A stretch of DNA of 64,000 nt from Paraphysomonas bandaiensis (GCA_965644295.1 CBFFRP010000091.1:104345-168344), one strand, 5' to 3'. Positions 27,271 through 38,386 are shown, counted from the first letter of the stretch. Program-made: numbers and translations. The notes: a model not told the origin generated them from the letters alone.

Positions 27271-29084
27271 CTAACCAATGCTATCATCTTCATACTGCAC
27301 AGACCCTATATTTTGTTGGCTCATGAGCATCGCTTCTTCTTTTCTAATCTTGGCTTCCTCCATAAGTTTAGTGCAAACGTCGAAGTTAGGTCCCTCGTAC
27401 GGCCAGGTGGAAACAATAGTGTACTCCTTTCCACACGCTACTGTTCTCGGTAATCCTCTTCCGATGCGTCCGACAATCGCACCGAATCCCCCCACGTGAC
27501 CAGGTATTGGGGTGTATATCACATCCTTTTCTTCTATAGTCCTACCCAAGCAGCCATACTTATTGCTGCCCCAGGTATACAATTCACCTTCCCTGGTAAT
27601 GGCTGCGCAGTGGAAGTCTCCAGCAGACACCTCCTTTATCAGTAAATGTACGCTGAAAATATGACATCATATCAGGTATATAGGTTTGCGCCTACGTACT
27701 TGTAAAAATATTCCACTGGTTGAGCGTAGGACGACACCTGCGTAGACCCTTGTGCTAATTGTCCATGGTACCCACTTCCCCAGGTGTATAACTGCACACA
27801 GTGTTTACAAAACTTCACATCTGTATCAGAATAGAACTCACCACGCCACCTCCCATCATAGGTGGATACTGTATTATAGCCATACTATGCCAGGCCCCGG
27901 CAGCTACCTGCAAAATAACTTTCTCCTTGGTGCGTGGCACCAACACGGGATCATATCTGTCGCGTTGGTCGCCCAAACCGAGTTTGTATCCAGACCCGCT
28001 ACCCCAAGCCCATACACCAGAGGGCCCTATCAAACACGGCTAACACAAAGCACATGGACGTAGATATATTCGGAACCTACCTAAAGCAAGGGTATGATCT
28101 GCCCCACACGCAACTTGTGAAACAGGCTCAAGGGTCGCGAGATGTGTTGGCACTGGAAAGAGATGTCGCTCTCTTTCTGGCACGCCTAGCCGCTCTGACG
28201 CACCCACACCCAATCGGCCATTCCCTGCATGTCCCCAGGAATACAGCTGAAATATAAAAAGAGTGAATATGTTACAGGAGAAAACGCAATGTATCTACCG
28301 TGCCAGTCTGCGTGAGTGCCAGGGAGTGATTGGCCCCGGCAGCCACCTGCTTTACAGCCGGGAAACTGTTGTTAATAGCGATTGTAGGATGATTGTCAAA
28401 ATGACCAAGGCCTAACTGACCACAATTACCATCCCCCCATACAAATGTATCTCCTCCTTGCGCACATGCAAGACAGTGCGAGGAACCCACAGAGACTTGA
28501 ATACATTCTTCACCCGCCAGGTCGTAAACCATCTGCGGCTCCAACCAATTTATCTGTCCGCCCTGCAATGCTTTCGATCCCTTGGGATTATATCCCGTAC
28601 GGCCCACTCCACCTCCACCCCATACATATACCGTGTAATCTTCGGTAACAGCGAAAGTCATGTCGGTGCTTGCGGCTATTAGTCGAACATTGGCACCCCT
28701 CATCTGCGGCAGCACAGAAAACACTGACCGCGACTCTATATCACCGGTTCCCAGTTGTCCTTTGTCGTTACGCCCACATACATACACACTTCCACGTTCC
28801 TCGAGATCAGCCTGTATTAGAAACTCTGTATCAAGGGTCTCTTGATAAGCAAACTTGTGCAGCTGTTCGTCAGCTAAAGAAACTCGAAGTCTTTCTATCA
28901 ACTCAAGTCTAGTTCCGGTTGTTTCCAAGTCTCTTGCCTCCAAATGATTCCGTAAATCTTTCCGTGATAAGTTTTCCACACCAATTTCATTAATGTGCTC
29001 GGCGTTCCCCCATTCAATGATTTTCTTGGGACCTTTCGATAGTCGTGCTAGTTTGATCTGCCTCAGCACATCTAAGGCGGACAT
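27271..29084 (-). CDS. SAP domain plus RCC1 beta-propeller repeat protein
   Basis: Five exons (29084-28299, 28246-28083, 28028-27842, 27791-27700, 27652-27271) encode 536 aa. Residues about 35-70 (VENLSRKDLRNHLEARDLET, then GTRLELIERLRVSL) are a SAP-type helix-extended-helix that commonly binds AT-rich DNA. RCC1 repeats follow, each with the GxxxxG-x-LG pattern: VYVCGRNDKGQLGTGD, VYVWGGGGVGRTGY, TFVWGDGNCGQLGLGH, LYSWGHAGNGRLGVG, VWAWGSGSGYKLGLGD, LYTWGSGYHGQLAQG, LYTWGSNKYGCLGRT. Together they should close a seven-bladed propeller. The C-terminus is a short charged helix. Introns split the blades at different places. The protein may act on chromatin, but Ran-exchange activity cannot be assumed, since many RCC1-repeat proteins lack it. 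Confidence 0.9.
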
Positions 29085-29705
29085 TTCGATATGACCACTA
29101 CACTATGTAATCGCTTCTGAGCTATGTAAGGAATGCACCTTCCAACTCAGACGCCAGTAACTGCATACGAATACAAAGTCTCCACTGTGATGATTTGAAA
29201 TGATTGCAGTGTTAACGCTTCCTGTTGCTCATGTATCAGAGCAGCTGCAGCTGGAGCTACTGTAACATCTCTGCGTCTGTTCAGTTTTTTCATACAAAAA
29301 AATAAACACTTCTCGAAGCAGAAACCGCTTAGAAATACTGCTGTATTTCAAGTGGAATACAGCGAACTGTGGTGAGGATATACGAACAGACTGTGGTTTG
29401 GTATGTACACTGTATACGACTACAGACTACAGCAGTATACTGCACAGAAAAAAGCTGATATCAGTAGGTGTATATGTGGAGGGAGTAGGAAAGTACGAAG
29501 ATATAGGTACAGCTGTACATAATACTACAGGACTGTACAGGAAGAGGTGCCATAAGGTCTACCGCCGTATGCCAATGGGCCGAATGCCTGCGGGATGTCC
29601 ATATGATGCCTGCCTCTGCACGTATATTCCACTCATTCATTCTTCAATTATTTCTCCTTTAACGAGTGAATATATCTAATCAAGTTAATGGATTGATAAG
29701 TTGGT
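29085..29705. promoter_or_regulatory. Divergent intergenic region with TGTATAC/GTATACT words
   Basis: 621 bp separate the SAP-RCC1 and PDZ-SIM genes. Around 29395-29450 there are clustered ACTGTATAC and CAGCAGTATACTGC palindromic words, similar in flavour to the spacers at 10.2 and 44.7 kb. A 93-codon frame at 29398-29679 overlaps these words and is not protein-like. Confidence 0.35.
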
Positions 29706-32700
29706 ATGTCTTCAAGACCATCATTTCACTCTACTCATAGCAGGTGCCAAGTTGCAAGAAATGGTAAGTCCCATCCATGGGGACTGCAGCTAATCAAACC
29801 ACCCAGCTGTGACACTGTAGAGGTCAGGCATATCAACAGCAATGGGGCTATATCCCAGTCACCCCTTAGTGTTGGTGATAGAATTACCTCTGTTAATGGA
29901 AGATCGCTCAGAGGGCTTAAGTTTGAAGAGATTGAAGAGATATTTAGCAGCGCAGTGTATGTCGATATCGAGTTTACATCCGATTCACACGATGATGATA
30001 ATGAGACTTACGATTTTATATTTGATGATGATGATAATGAGTCATTTTATACTCCCGTAGTCCCCAGTGAGCTCTCTTTATATTCTTCCAGTCATGAAGT
30101 AATTGACCTTGTCAGCGATGACGATGGGGTACCTGATGCGGGTACTGTTGTAGTGGCTGGAGGATCATCAAGAGGTACTGTTGATAGCTGCTCGGATGGT
30201 ATTGTAAACTTAGTGTCTGACGATGAGGATATTCCCCCTCCGACAAGGATGGCAGCTCCGGCTGGTCTTGTCCTCTCTTCCTCTCCGTGGAAAAGGCCAC
30301 ATCCTGCTAGCGCTTCTGTGTCAGCTGTACCCATGAGTGTACCACCAGGTACGATTTCTTCATCTCCACTAGCTAAGCGGCGACGTATTCCCCTGACTGA
30401 ACATTCTGGTGTTAAAGATACCACCACAGTATCGGAGAAGGTGATAAAGAGAGAAGGTGTGGGGTTTGGGTGTGCTGATATTGTAGACGAGGTTGTCGAA
30501 GTCCGGAACCCACAACTCAATCAGTCCATATCATCTGCTCCTGCACCTGCTGTAGTAGATATGGAGACCGAAGACGAATGCGTGGAGTACGTTGGTGGGA
30601 ATATGACTGTCGCATCTGATATGCCCCACCAGCGCGAGGCCTGTACGAAATATTCCTTCGTGCTGGATTTCTCACCCTCTCTCGATTCAACACGTCGCAG
30701 TGGAGCTGTAGAAGCAAACCGTTTGCACTGTAGTAAGTGCTATTGCTACTTGTGCGAAGTACCTGCAGAAGAATGTAGAGATTGGGTATGTCACTGCTGC
30801 GCCACACACAAGATAGCGTTGTGGAGGGGACTACGGGTAGCCATGAGTTCGCCGTTGCTTCGACTGCTTCCACCAGTTGCATGTATTCGAGTTTTAACGC
30901 GGATGAAAAACTCCCAGGTAAGGAGTGAAAGTATCTTTGGAGAGCCACGAGTAAATTTGGTCGAAATGAATAATGTGGTGGAGGAGGTTTGGGCGCGTGT
31001 CGCGGAACATCTACACCCAACCAGTGCAGGTAGTGATTCATCTTCCGACTGTCCATTTTTACCCGAGATTCCGAAGGAAGACTACTTGGAGGCTCTGGCG
31101 ACGTTGGTGGCAGTAATTAAGAAGTGTGCGCCGGATATCACCATGGAAAAGTTTTGTTCTGAATGCTTTCGTATACTCGCTGCTGTCGTGCTACTATCAC
31201 GGTGTTGTACTGCACCTTTCGCCCCTCCTGAATCAGTCTCTGCCAGTTGTGCAGAATTGAGTTCAATTGTACAGCGTGTTCATAGTCCCGGAACAAGGGG
31301 CCTTATATTGAATTGGATAGATGCCATACAATTCCTTGTTTCTCCTGTTATGCAAACGAATCCAAACTGGGTTTGGTGTTGTCCTTCTCACCTGAGCGAA
31401 TTAATTTCTTCTGATGCGATTGTGCCACTGGCCTGTACCATCTACGATGCTTTGGTGGATGTGAATGCATGTGGGCTGACCAGACTAGAGTTTTCTAAAA
31501 TTAATGCGACTAGGGGGACAAGTGTGCGTGTGAAATGCTTCCTCTCATTTGTTTCAGAGTTGAATATTTCGTTGGCATCTGAGTGCATCATGACTGTGGG
31601 ATACTTCAATCAGCTTAATGTATATATTTTCCGGGAAGGGCTAGATAAACTTAACCTGCTTCATCTGTGCGTATTGATGTCTCTGATACAAGATGATAGC
31701 TTCGACTTTGATTATAAACCCAATTTCATATTGATGGTGTCAAATTACATTCTCATTAGGACCCCTCGCCACGAACTGCAGGATTTCCTTCGACTGCGGA
31801 ATGGCGGGACGACCCTAGGTGGAGAGATGATGGACACACAGGCAATTCTAAATAAATTTGACAAGCAGTACTTGACCCGCCCTTCCGAATGGGTGAAGCT
31901 CTACTCTGATACTACGAAGTTGGCCGACGATTCTATTTTACATTTGGCCATGGCGCTTGTGTTGAACTCTCCAGCATTTTGCCATAAAAGGCTAAAACAG
32001 GTCGAGGGGGGCACCCCTGATATGTTTGATCAAATCTTATTTGACCTAGGTCGTGTGCTGCCGCATGGAAATGCGGAGCTGCACTTGGTAATAGCTTATT
32101 TTATCATTGCTCATGGAAATCTCGGAGAAGAAATTAGTGAGTCAATTAGAGCTGTGGCGATAAGAATGGCAATTCACGTTGTTATAAGTCGCCTGCTTTA
32201 TTTTCAATTGAGCGTTCATGAGGTTGAGGTGATATTTCGTAATTTACCTAAAGAACTGTACACGAAACTATGTCTTAATCGAATCCCCGCTGAGAACTAC
32301 CCGCCTCTACGCCCTGTCGGCGAGAGTGTCGAGTTTTCACAAAAAGATAAATCCTACGATGATCCAGGTATTCTTAAACCCGATATATGCGAACGTTTTT
32401 GTCGCAAACTTGGGGTGGTATCGAGGCTGCTCTCGTCAAACCCCGAACTTAAACGAGATGGGTTTGCGAAACTGTTTCAAGTGGCGTGGTGTTGTTTTGT
32501 TTCTCACGGGGCTGCTCTCATTCGATCCGGTAGTAGGGCATGTTGTAAAAACGTATTGCGCATTCTACGGATTGTGTCTGATTTGGAGAAGGAATTCGGT
32601 AGTGATCTTGAGGCTCTGCCAAAAGGTATATCCGAACTGCTGATTGTGGCACGGCTACAAGGGACTCGCGAGAAGGCTGAATCTGATGTTTTCACCCCTG

Positions 32701-35700
32701 AGGCAGCGAGAGGGATTAGGGTAGCGCTTCAAGCTAGTGAGCATATACCCAATGGCAATGTATCCAAATTATGGAGCAGCAGTGGCGAATGTAGATGGGG
32801 ATTTTGGCAGCGGCTACTGCTAGAGATGTATATAGACATGAACCCTCTGTCGCGGATAATCATGGAGGATTGGTCATTCATGTATCGTCCTGTTTGTAAT
32901 GCTGTTTCTCTAGTAACTTCTTTTGTCTCCTCTTTTCCAACTGATATTGCATCGAGCCGAGAACATTGTGAGCATATTTGGTTTCCTATAATAAAATGTT
33001 TTAAGCAAAGCGATAATAGCGGTCTTCTCGTAGCATTGGATCGTGTCTGTGAAGCATCTCGCCCCACTGCTCTTGACACGATGATATATTTCTACGAGGA
33101 GGCCATGATCGATATTTTAATTGCGTCGCAGTCTCCATGTATGTTTAGAGTTGTAAGGCGTTGTCTTCGCAATTGTTCGGAACCCAAGCATCCCTTGCAC
33201 TCTCAACACTCACATATGCAGGCCCTTTGGACCAACGCCGTGGAAAAAGTGCAAACTATGTTACTCACTGGCTCGAGTAAGGGGAATGAAGCCTTCAGAC
33301 GCGTGCGTCTGGCGGCAATTCTCGGAAATAATTTCTTGATGTCACAGATGCTGAAGTGTGCCCTTCCGAATCATTCTGATGAATCGGCCAAGTTTGATAA
33401 CACACACATTAGGCTGCTAGTTGACCTACTCAAGACAGCAGACAGCGCTCAAGATGTAGTATTCGTAAGCCATCATATCATTGACTGGGTGCGTCGTCTT
33501 GTCTCTCCTATGAGAGAAATGATTAGCAATGCGCAAGTTGTTATACCTGACACTCTGTCACTCTTAGAGTCAAATAAACACATAGTAGTGGAAATTCTAG
33601 CTTTACTACAGCCGTCACGTGACTCTGTCATTGCGTGTTTAAAGAATATGCGGAATGTACAATACGACGAAGAAACGTATGCTGTTGTGATGACACATAT
33701 GAAGCGTACTTATGTCGATGGCGTAATGGAGCCTAGGGATTATCTCTATATGTGCAAGGAGTTCTTCGATTGTGAAGAAATGAACGATTTCTTCAGTCTT
33801 CTTTTGTTTAAGAACCAAGACCCTCTCTGTGATGAAGGATTTCTAAAGGAGTGTTTCTCAGTGGTGGCCGAATGCTCAGTCCATGCGCACTCCTACGTAA
33901 AAGCAATATTAACACTTCAGTGGATTGCTGCGCTCGCGATATCCATGTCTGAATACGATAATGCTTTCCGCCAGTCGCTATTTGAAGGTATAAGTGGCCT
34001 TAATTGGGACTTCTTGCACGCTGGAATTGATCTTGATGAAAAGCTCGTGTATTTGCGCTGTATAGCCTCTGCACAAGGCACTCTACTGAAACCACATGCA
34101 TCCTACCTGGTTTTAGTACTTCTCTCTCAACCTTCAGTTGGGAATTTTACCGCCCTCGCTTATCATGACATTACGGCTGAAACGAGAAGAAAACTGTTGC
34201 TATCTACCTTTAACGAATCGTGTCCAGATACGTATGTGCAGCTGGCTGCAAATGCAAGAGAGTTCGCGCACCTTTTCTCTTCCCTCCGTAGGCTCTGCGT
34301 TGATGTGGAGAGCGCCAAGCGATGCATACAGTTGGCTAAGCCTGTTCTTGTGGATTGTATGACGAGACCGATTACGTCCCAGTGGTTCATCTCTGGTGGG
34401 TGTCTGACGGAGGCCATACCTTGGCTTGTTCGTCTGAAGGCTCTCTCCGACACTATGCGTGACCACCCAGGAAACGAAGAGCTGAAATCTGATTTTGAGG
34501 ATTTGCTTAAAACTACCTGTAGGCAGGCTCCTCTCTGTGTCGAGCGCTTAATGAACTGCGTGGCGGCATTTCGAGCGAATAACATTAGCAATTTTATTGA
34601 CTCTCTGCATTCATTACCTGCTGGTGAAAATGGGCCAGTTAACGTATTCGAGTCTGTAACGAAGCTGTGTGAATGCATCGCATTTGAAGAATGGAGTTTC
34701 ACGGAGAGGATACTGAAGTTTGTCGAATTTTCGCAAATGAGCGTGATGATTAGCGAGCCTTTTTGTCGTCAGTGCGATTGCTTTTGCAGGGTGTTGTGCT
34801 ACAAACAGACATGGCATGATTTTGCTGACACGGTATTAAAGTCTTCTATATTGGACAGTGTGTGTAGTATTGCGAAAGGAATGAAATTCGACCCTACGAA
34901 ATATGAGTCAGAGTTATCTCGATTTCTTCCCCTAGTGGACTATGTTGTCAACAATGAAGTGTGGGCGGCAGAATCAATGGTTCCATATCTGAGGAGATGT
35001 ATAGAATATTTCTCCGCTATTGTTTATATTGGCGGAACGTCTTCATCTGATTACTATAAAGTTAACATCTGGGCGAGACTGGTAAATGCTGTAAATGAAA
35101 AAGCGAGAAAAAAAGTTGAACACCTCCAACTTCTCTGCGCTGTTGCTCACAATCGTAGCATTGGTGGATACATTCTAAAGTATTCTGACTTTTCGAAGGC
35201 AGCTGCATGTGCGCAGAGCTGTCATCAACTCGAGCTGTGGTTAGAGAGCTTTGGGAAAGTTATGAAACCAAGGAACGCAGTAGAAAGTAACCATGTGTTG
35301 TCATTCCTTTTTGCCTTTCCGAAAGTCGGTGAATTTGATGGGAGAGATCAGCTCTGGGACAGTCTTTTTAATGACGTCAGAAACACCCTAGATAGCTCTA
35401 AATTTGGTGCTATACATGCTATATGCGCTCTCGGAATTACCCAAAATTTGATTGAAAGAAAGGAGCTGGAAGCAGCCATCGCATCTGCTATTGGCTCTGC
35501 CGATGTGCTAAAGGACTACAAGGAAATCTTCCCATTGCTAGAGCAGCTTCTCGGGTTGGGACAAATTGGTGTGGATAAAGTCAACTTAACCGTGTTGACG
35601 GCTGTGAGGTCGCTTGTTAGCGAGAGGGTGCATGAAGCCAAACGACAACTATTTGGGCGGTTCATTCGTGAAATTAGATGTGCGTATTTGAAGCACGGTC

Positions 35701-35798
35701 GTCAAGTTGATTGGAAAGGCGTGTATGCCGAGGGTATCAGGTTACTGCAACCGAAAAAGAAGGTGCAAGAGGTACTTAAAAAAGAAGGTAGTTTATAG
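29706..35798 (+). CDS. Giant protein with N-terminal PDZ-like domain, SUMO-interaction motifs and Cys cluster
   Basis: A single open frame of 2030 codons, unusual here because almost all other long genes are split. Residues about 18-93 look like a PDZ domain (HPWGLQLIKPP as carboxylate-binding loop, then SVGDRITSVNGRSLRGLKFE). Two strong SUMO-interaction-type motifs follow, VIDLVSDDDG and IVNLVSDDED, plus the weaker VVDMETEDE. Between them is a Ser/Pro region with a basic KRRR stretch, a likely nuclear signal. At about 340-365 the Cys pattern CSKCYCYLCEVPAEECRDWV plus CHCC suggests a metal-binding knuckle. The remaining 1600 residues appear helical, with no motif I recognise. A nuclear, SUMO-pathway-linked scaffold is inference from the motifs. 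ATP-dependent helicase or kinase motifs are absent. Confidence 0.85.
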   Translation: MSSRPSFHSTHSRCQVARNGKSHPWGLQLIKPPSCDTVEVRHINSNGAISQSPLSVGDRITSVNGRSLRGLKFEEIEEIFSSAVYVDIEFTSDSHDDDNETYDFIFDDDDNESFYTPVVPSELSLYSSSHEVIDLVSDDDGVPDAGTVVVAGGSSRGTVDSCSDGIVNLVSDDEDIPPPTRMAAPAGLVLSSSPWKRPHPASASVSAVPMSVPPGTISSSPLAKRRRIPLTEHSGVKDTTTVSEKVIKREGVGFGCADIVDEVVEVRNPQLNQSISSAPAPAVVDMETEDECVEYVGGNMTVASDMPHQREACTKYSFVLDFSPSLDSTRRSGAVEANRLHCSKCYCYLCEVPAEECRDWVCHCCATHKIALWRGLRVAMSSPLLRLLPPVACIRVLTRMKNSQVRSESIFGEPRVNLVEMNNVVEEVWARVAEHLHPTSAGSDSSSDCPFLPEIPKEDYLEALATLVAVIKKCAPDITMEKFCSECFRILAAVVLLSRCCTAPFAPPESVSASCAELSSIVQRVHSPGTRGLILNWIDAIQFLVSPVMQTNPNWVWCCPSHLSELISSDAIVPLACTIYDALVDVNACGLTRLEFSKINATRGTSVRVKCFLSFVSELNISLASECIMTVGYFNQLNVYIFREGLDKLNLLHLCVLMSLIQDDSFDFDYKPNFILMVSNYILIRTPRHELQDFLRLRNGGTTLGGEMMDTQAILNKFDKQYLTRPSEWVKLYSDTTKLADDSILHLAMALVLNSPAFCHKRLKQVEGGTPDMFDQILFDLGRVLPHGNAELHLVIAYFIIAHGNLGEEISESIRAVAIRMAIHVVISRLLYFQLSVHEVEVIFRNLPKELYTKLCLNRIPAENYPPLRPVGESVEFSQKDKSYDDPGILKPDICERFCRKLGVVSRLLSSNPELKRDGFAKLFQVAWCCFVSHGAALIRSGSRACCKNVLRILRIVSDLEKEFGSDLEALPKGISELLIVARLQGTREKAESDVFTPEAARGIRVALQASEHIPNGNVSKLWSSSGECRWGFWQRLLLEMYIDMNPLSRIIMEDWSFMYRPVCNAVSLVTSFVSSFPTDIASSREHCEHIWFPIIKCFKQSDNSGLLVALDRVCEASRPTALDTMIYFYEEAMIDILIASQSPCMFRVVRRCLRNCSEPKHPLHSQHSHMQALWTNAVEKVQTMLLTGSSKGNEAFRRVRLAAILGNNFLMSQMLKCALPNHSDESAKFDNTHIRLLVDLLKTADSAQDVVFVSHHIIDWVRRLVSPMREMISNAQVVIPDTLSLLESNKHIVVEILALLQPSRDSVIACLKNMRNVQYDEETYAVVMTHMKRTYVDGVMEPRDYLYMCKEFFDCEEMNDFFSLLLFKNQDPLCDEGFLKECFSVVAECSVHAHSYVKAILTLQWIAALAISMSEYDNAFRQSLFEGISGLNWDFLHAGIDLDEKLVYLRCIASAQGTLLKPHASYLVLVLLSQPSVGNFTALAYHDITAETRRKLLLSTFNESCPDTYVQLAANAREFAHLFSSLRRLCVDVESAKRCIQLAKPVLVDCMTRPITSQWFISGGCLTEAIPWLVRLKALSDTMRDHPGNEELKSDFEDLLKTTCRQAPLCVERLMNCVAAFRANNISNFIDSLHSLPAGENGPVNVFESVTKLCECIAFEEWSFTERILKFVEFSQMSVMISEPFCRQCDCFCRVLCYKQTWHDFADTVLKSSILDSVCSIAKGMKFDPTKYESELSRFLPLVDYVVNNEVWAAESMVPYLRRCIEYFSAIVYIGGTSSSDYYKVNIWARLVNAVNEKARKKVEHLQLLCAVAHNRSIGGYILKYSDFSKAAACAQSCHQLELWLESFGKVMKPRNAVESNHVLSFLFAFPKVGEFDGRDQLWDSLFNDVRNTLDSSKFGAIHAICALGITQNLIERKELEAAIASAIGSADVLKDYKEIFPLLEQLLGLGQIGVDKVNLTVLTAVRSLVSERVHEAKRQLFGRFIREIRCAYLKHGRQVDWKGVYAEGIRLLQPKKKVQEVLKKEGSL

Positions 35799-36043
35799 CG
35801 TTGTTTATACGAACTAGTTGTATATATGGTATCGTTATCGAAGGATATTTTTTAGCTGCTATATATTCGTTGTTTGCGTATATATATCTGGCATTAACCA
35901 TAACATTTCGTTGAGATATAGTTTGCATTCTTCTTGAAGAACTATACTTTGCATGACTAAAGTATACATGTACATACGTTGTCTTTCAAACAACAGTAAA
36001 ATATGTAGTAGTGTAAGAATAGTATATTATATACTATATACAA
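35799..36043. other. 3' flank of giant gene
   Basis: AT-rich spacer with no feature seen before repeat R1 copy D begins. Confidence 0.35.
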
Positions 36044-36531
36044 CCCTCAACAAAGTCGGACTCGCACCTTTTCGTGGTGTTCTGGGAGATAAGTACCGGA
36101 GAGATTCTCTCTGGGAAACTAACGTGAGTCGCAAACATAGTCAGCAGATATTCTTCTGCCCACTCATAGCCGAATGCTTGTGTGGTACAAGGGACACCAA
36201 TAAGTGTTACTTGTGTAGACGTCTTTGGGCCCTGACGAATAAACAGGCATCCACCTCAAGAAGGGCATCCGGGACAGGGCCCACCTGAAGGGTAACCGGG
36301 GTATTGGGCTGCCTGCTGAAGTCAAGCATCCGGGATGTTCACCTTAAGAACTCAGAGCGGAAGTGGTCGCACCTTGGTGATTGCGGCGACGCACAAACAG
36401 CTTCCGTAGCGTTAAATAGTAGGATAAAAAAGTGTGTACTGAATACTTACAGATAGAGGTCTAACTAGTTTGTCTAGCATTCATCTAGCGGTGCAGGCTT
36501 TTAACGCCTATTGCTAATAATAAGACTTCCA
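36044..36531 (+). repeat. Dispersed repeat R1, copy D
   Basis: A well-preserved plus-orientation copy, about 490 bp, from CCCTCAACAAAGTCGGACTC to TAATAATAAGACTTCCA. It holds the TTCGTGGTGTTCTGGG, TAGCCGAATGCTTGTGTGG, CACCTGAAGGGTAACCGGGG and CACCTTGGTGATTGCGGCGA blocks. It is the best copy for defining ends. Confidence 0.78.
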
Positions 36532-36633
36532 ATATATGTATTGTATACAAAATGTTTGTCCCTTCATTGTTGAAACAGATGTATTACTGCGACAACTTTA
36601 AAATTATATCAATGTTAGCTATTATCAGATTAT

Positions 36634-37033
36634 CAGGGTTCGCAATACTATAGATGGAGGTTTCGAAGCCGGTCCAACAATGCTATTGCAATATAGTAGT
36701 ATCATTGATCAGAAAGTAAACACATCAGTATATTCCATTTTTAATACTAGTCATTAAGATCACTTGAAAACCAAACCCATTTCGCTGGCTAATTGCAATT
36801 TTCTTCGTCTTCTGGCTCTCATCATCGGTGGCGACAGCAGCACCATATATATTCATTCAAATTAATTGAAATATGTATGCATCCGGCCACAACTGTCGAT
36901 TTCCTTTCAGAAATAAAATCGTATTAAGTGTAGTGGCAATGTATCAACACTGATAACATAAGTTTTGGTGCGCTGCACAGGCGTTCATATGTATTTGAAG
37001 TAATACAACATGACTCGTGCACCTATACTTTTT
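36634..37033 (-). mobile_element. hAT element relic, right end lost
   Basis: CAGGGTTCGCAATACTATAG at the left resembles a decayed terminal repeat. The following sequence matches the antisense of the hAT transposase tail region: TCATCATCGGTGGCGACAGC, AAATTAATTGAAATATGTAT, CATCCGGCCACAACTGTCGA, and a stretch ending in ACGAGTGCACC-like text. It stops abruptly where R1 copy E begins, which suggests that R1 inserted into or replaced its end. Confidence 0.7.
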
Positions 37034-37044
37034 GAGTAGCGAAT

Positions 37045-37505
37045 GACTTATTACTAGCAATAGGCAATTAGTAGTCAGTGCTTAACTCTGATATTATACT
37101 ATTTAATGCAGTAGTGAATGTCTGATGACTGGCTATCGGCGTGTCAGAATTTAACTAACAAGTGCTTAACTCTGATATTATCCTACTATTTGGGCCTATG
37201 AAAGCTGCTTGTGCGTCACTGCAAGCGCCAAGGTCCTTATAAGACGAAGAGCCCGGATGTGTGACTTCAGTTGGCAGCCCAATACTCCAGGCTCCCTTGA
37301 GGTGGGACCATTCTCGGATGCCTATTTATTCGTCAAGGCCCAAAGACGTCTACTATACACAAGTGACACTCATTAGTTAGTAGTGTCACTTGTACCACAC
37401 AAGCATTTGGTTATGAGTGAGCAGAATAATATCTGCAGACTATACATGAATGCGGCTCACATAAGTTTCCCGGGTATCTCCTGTACTTATCCCCCAGAAC
37501 ACCAC
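37045..37505 (-). repeat. Dispersed repeat R1, copy E
   Basis: Reverse-orientation copy with TTACTAGCAATAGGC at one edge and TCCCCCAGAACACCACG at the other. It has an internal partial duplication: GTGCTTAACTCTGATATTAT occurs twice, near 37080 and 37165. Confidence 0.72.
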
Positions 37506-37906
37506 GTTGTAATATTTTTGATTAATACCATAAACTACAGTCAATAATTATTTACGGAGTTCTCGTATAACACATTTTTGATATATATTTTGACTTTATA
37601 GTACAAACATTGAACTACCGCGACAAGGTTCTGTTGAAGAAATAATGGCGTTTGTGATTTGAAAACAGAGTGATACAATTGTGTTCTTTTGAGTTAATGT
37701 GACGTGCTATTGTAAGTATTCAATCTGTCTGATGCACATACAATTAAAAAATGGGTAATCGTTAGCATATATTTTGTATTTCAATACAAAGCTACAAACT
37801 TATCAAAAATAATAAATATTATGTATTTAAATTTTAAATTCATATTGAATTGATCATCTGGAAGTAGTTTTAAACAACTTGGGATTTTCTCCATAAATTT
37901 GGAAGT
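37506..37906. other. Spacer, nothing recognised
   Basis: AT-rich; no feature supported. Confidence 0.3.
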
Positions 37907-38045
37907 GACCAAATGGGAAGTTCGGGAATGTTTAATGAAGATCTGTATTATAGATATGTTGAAAGTTGAGACGGCGCTGCATTTAGGTGCTATTGTGATT
38001 GCTCGGTTGTGACATGTATATTCACACGTCACTTTTATAGGCCTA
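37907..38045 (+). pseudogene. Fragment of mitochondrial L23 gene, intron retained
   Basis: About 140 bp match the end of exon 2, all of intron 2 and the first bases of exon 3 of the L23 gene at 41337-41733 (shared GACCAAATGGGAAGTTCG, ATGTTGAAAGTTGAGACGGC, GCATTTAGGTGCT, and the intron end CTTTTATAGGCC). The intron (37987-38040) is still present, so this is a DNA-level partial duplication and not a retrocopy. Similarity stops on both sides, and no start, first exon or third exon is present, so it cannot make the protein. Confidence 0.85.
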
Positions 38046-38386
38046 TATAGTGATGGCGCTCCTACAGAGCAAATTGTTGAATTATTGCGACGAAATGATG
38101 AGGGTGGTACCGTGTATTAGAATATGGATCTTATTCTAGTATATTCAGTATGCAACTTGAAGACAATATACGAGAATACAGTGAAATATAGTGATGTACA
38201 AATGCTATGATGATATTGAGAAACTGAAATAGTTTTATCTTTCAAGATATGTTCAGTAACGAGAGGTTCGCATATGTAGGATATTATGCGTAGATTAAAA
38301 TGAGTTAGTGTTAAATAATTCTCTGCCCTACGATGGCAAATACAGTCCAACATAAAGTTTCACTCTATTAACCAGCTCCAAGCCCA
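38046..38386. other. Spacer, nothing recognised
   Basis: AT-rich sequence with only short chance frames. Confidence 0.3.

Noticed and set aside
29398-29679. 93-codon frame upstream of the giant gene
   Set aside because: Composed of simple TGTATAC words in a promoter region; no protein-like pattern.
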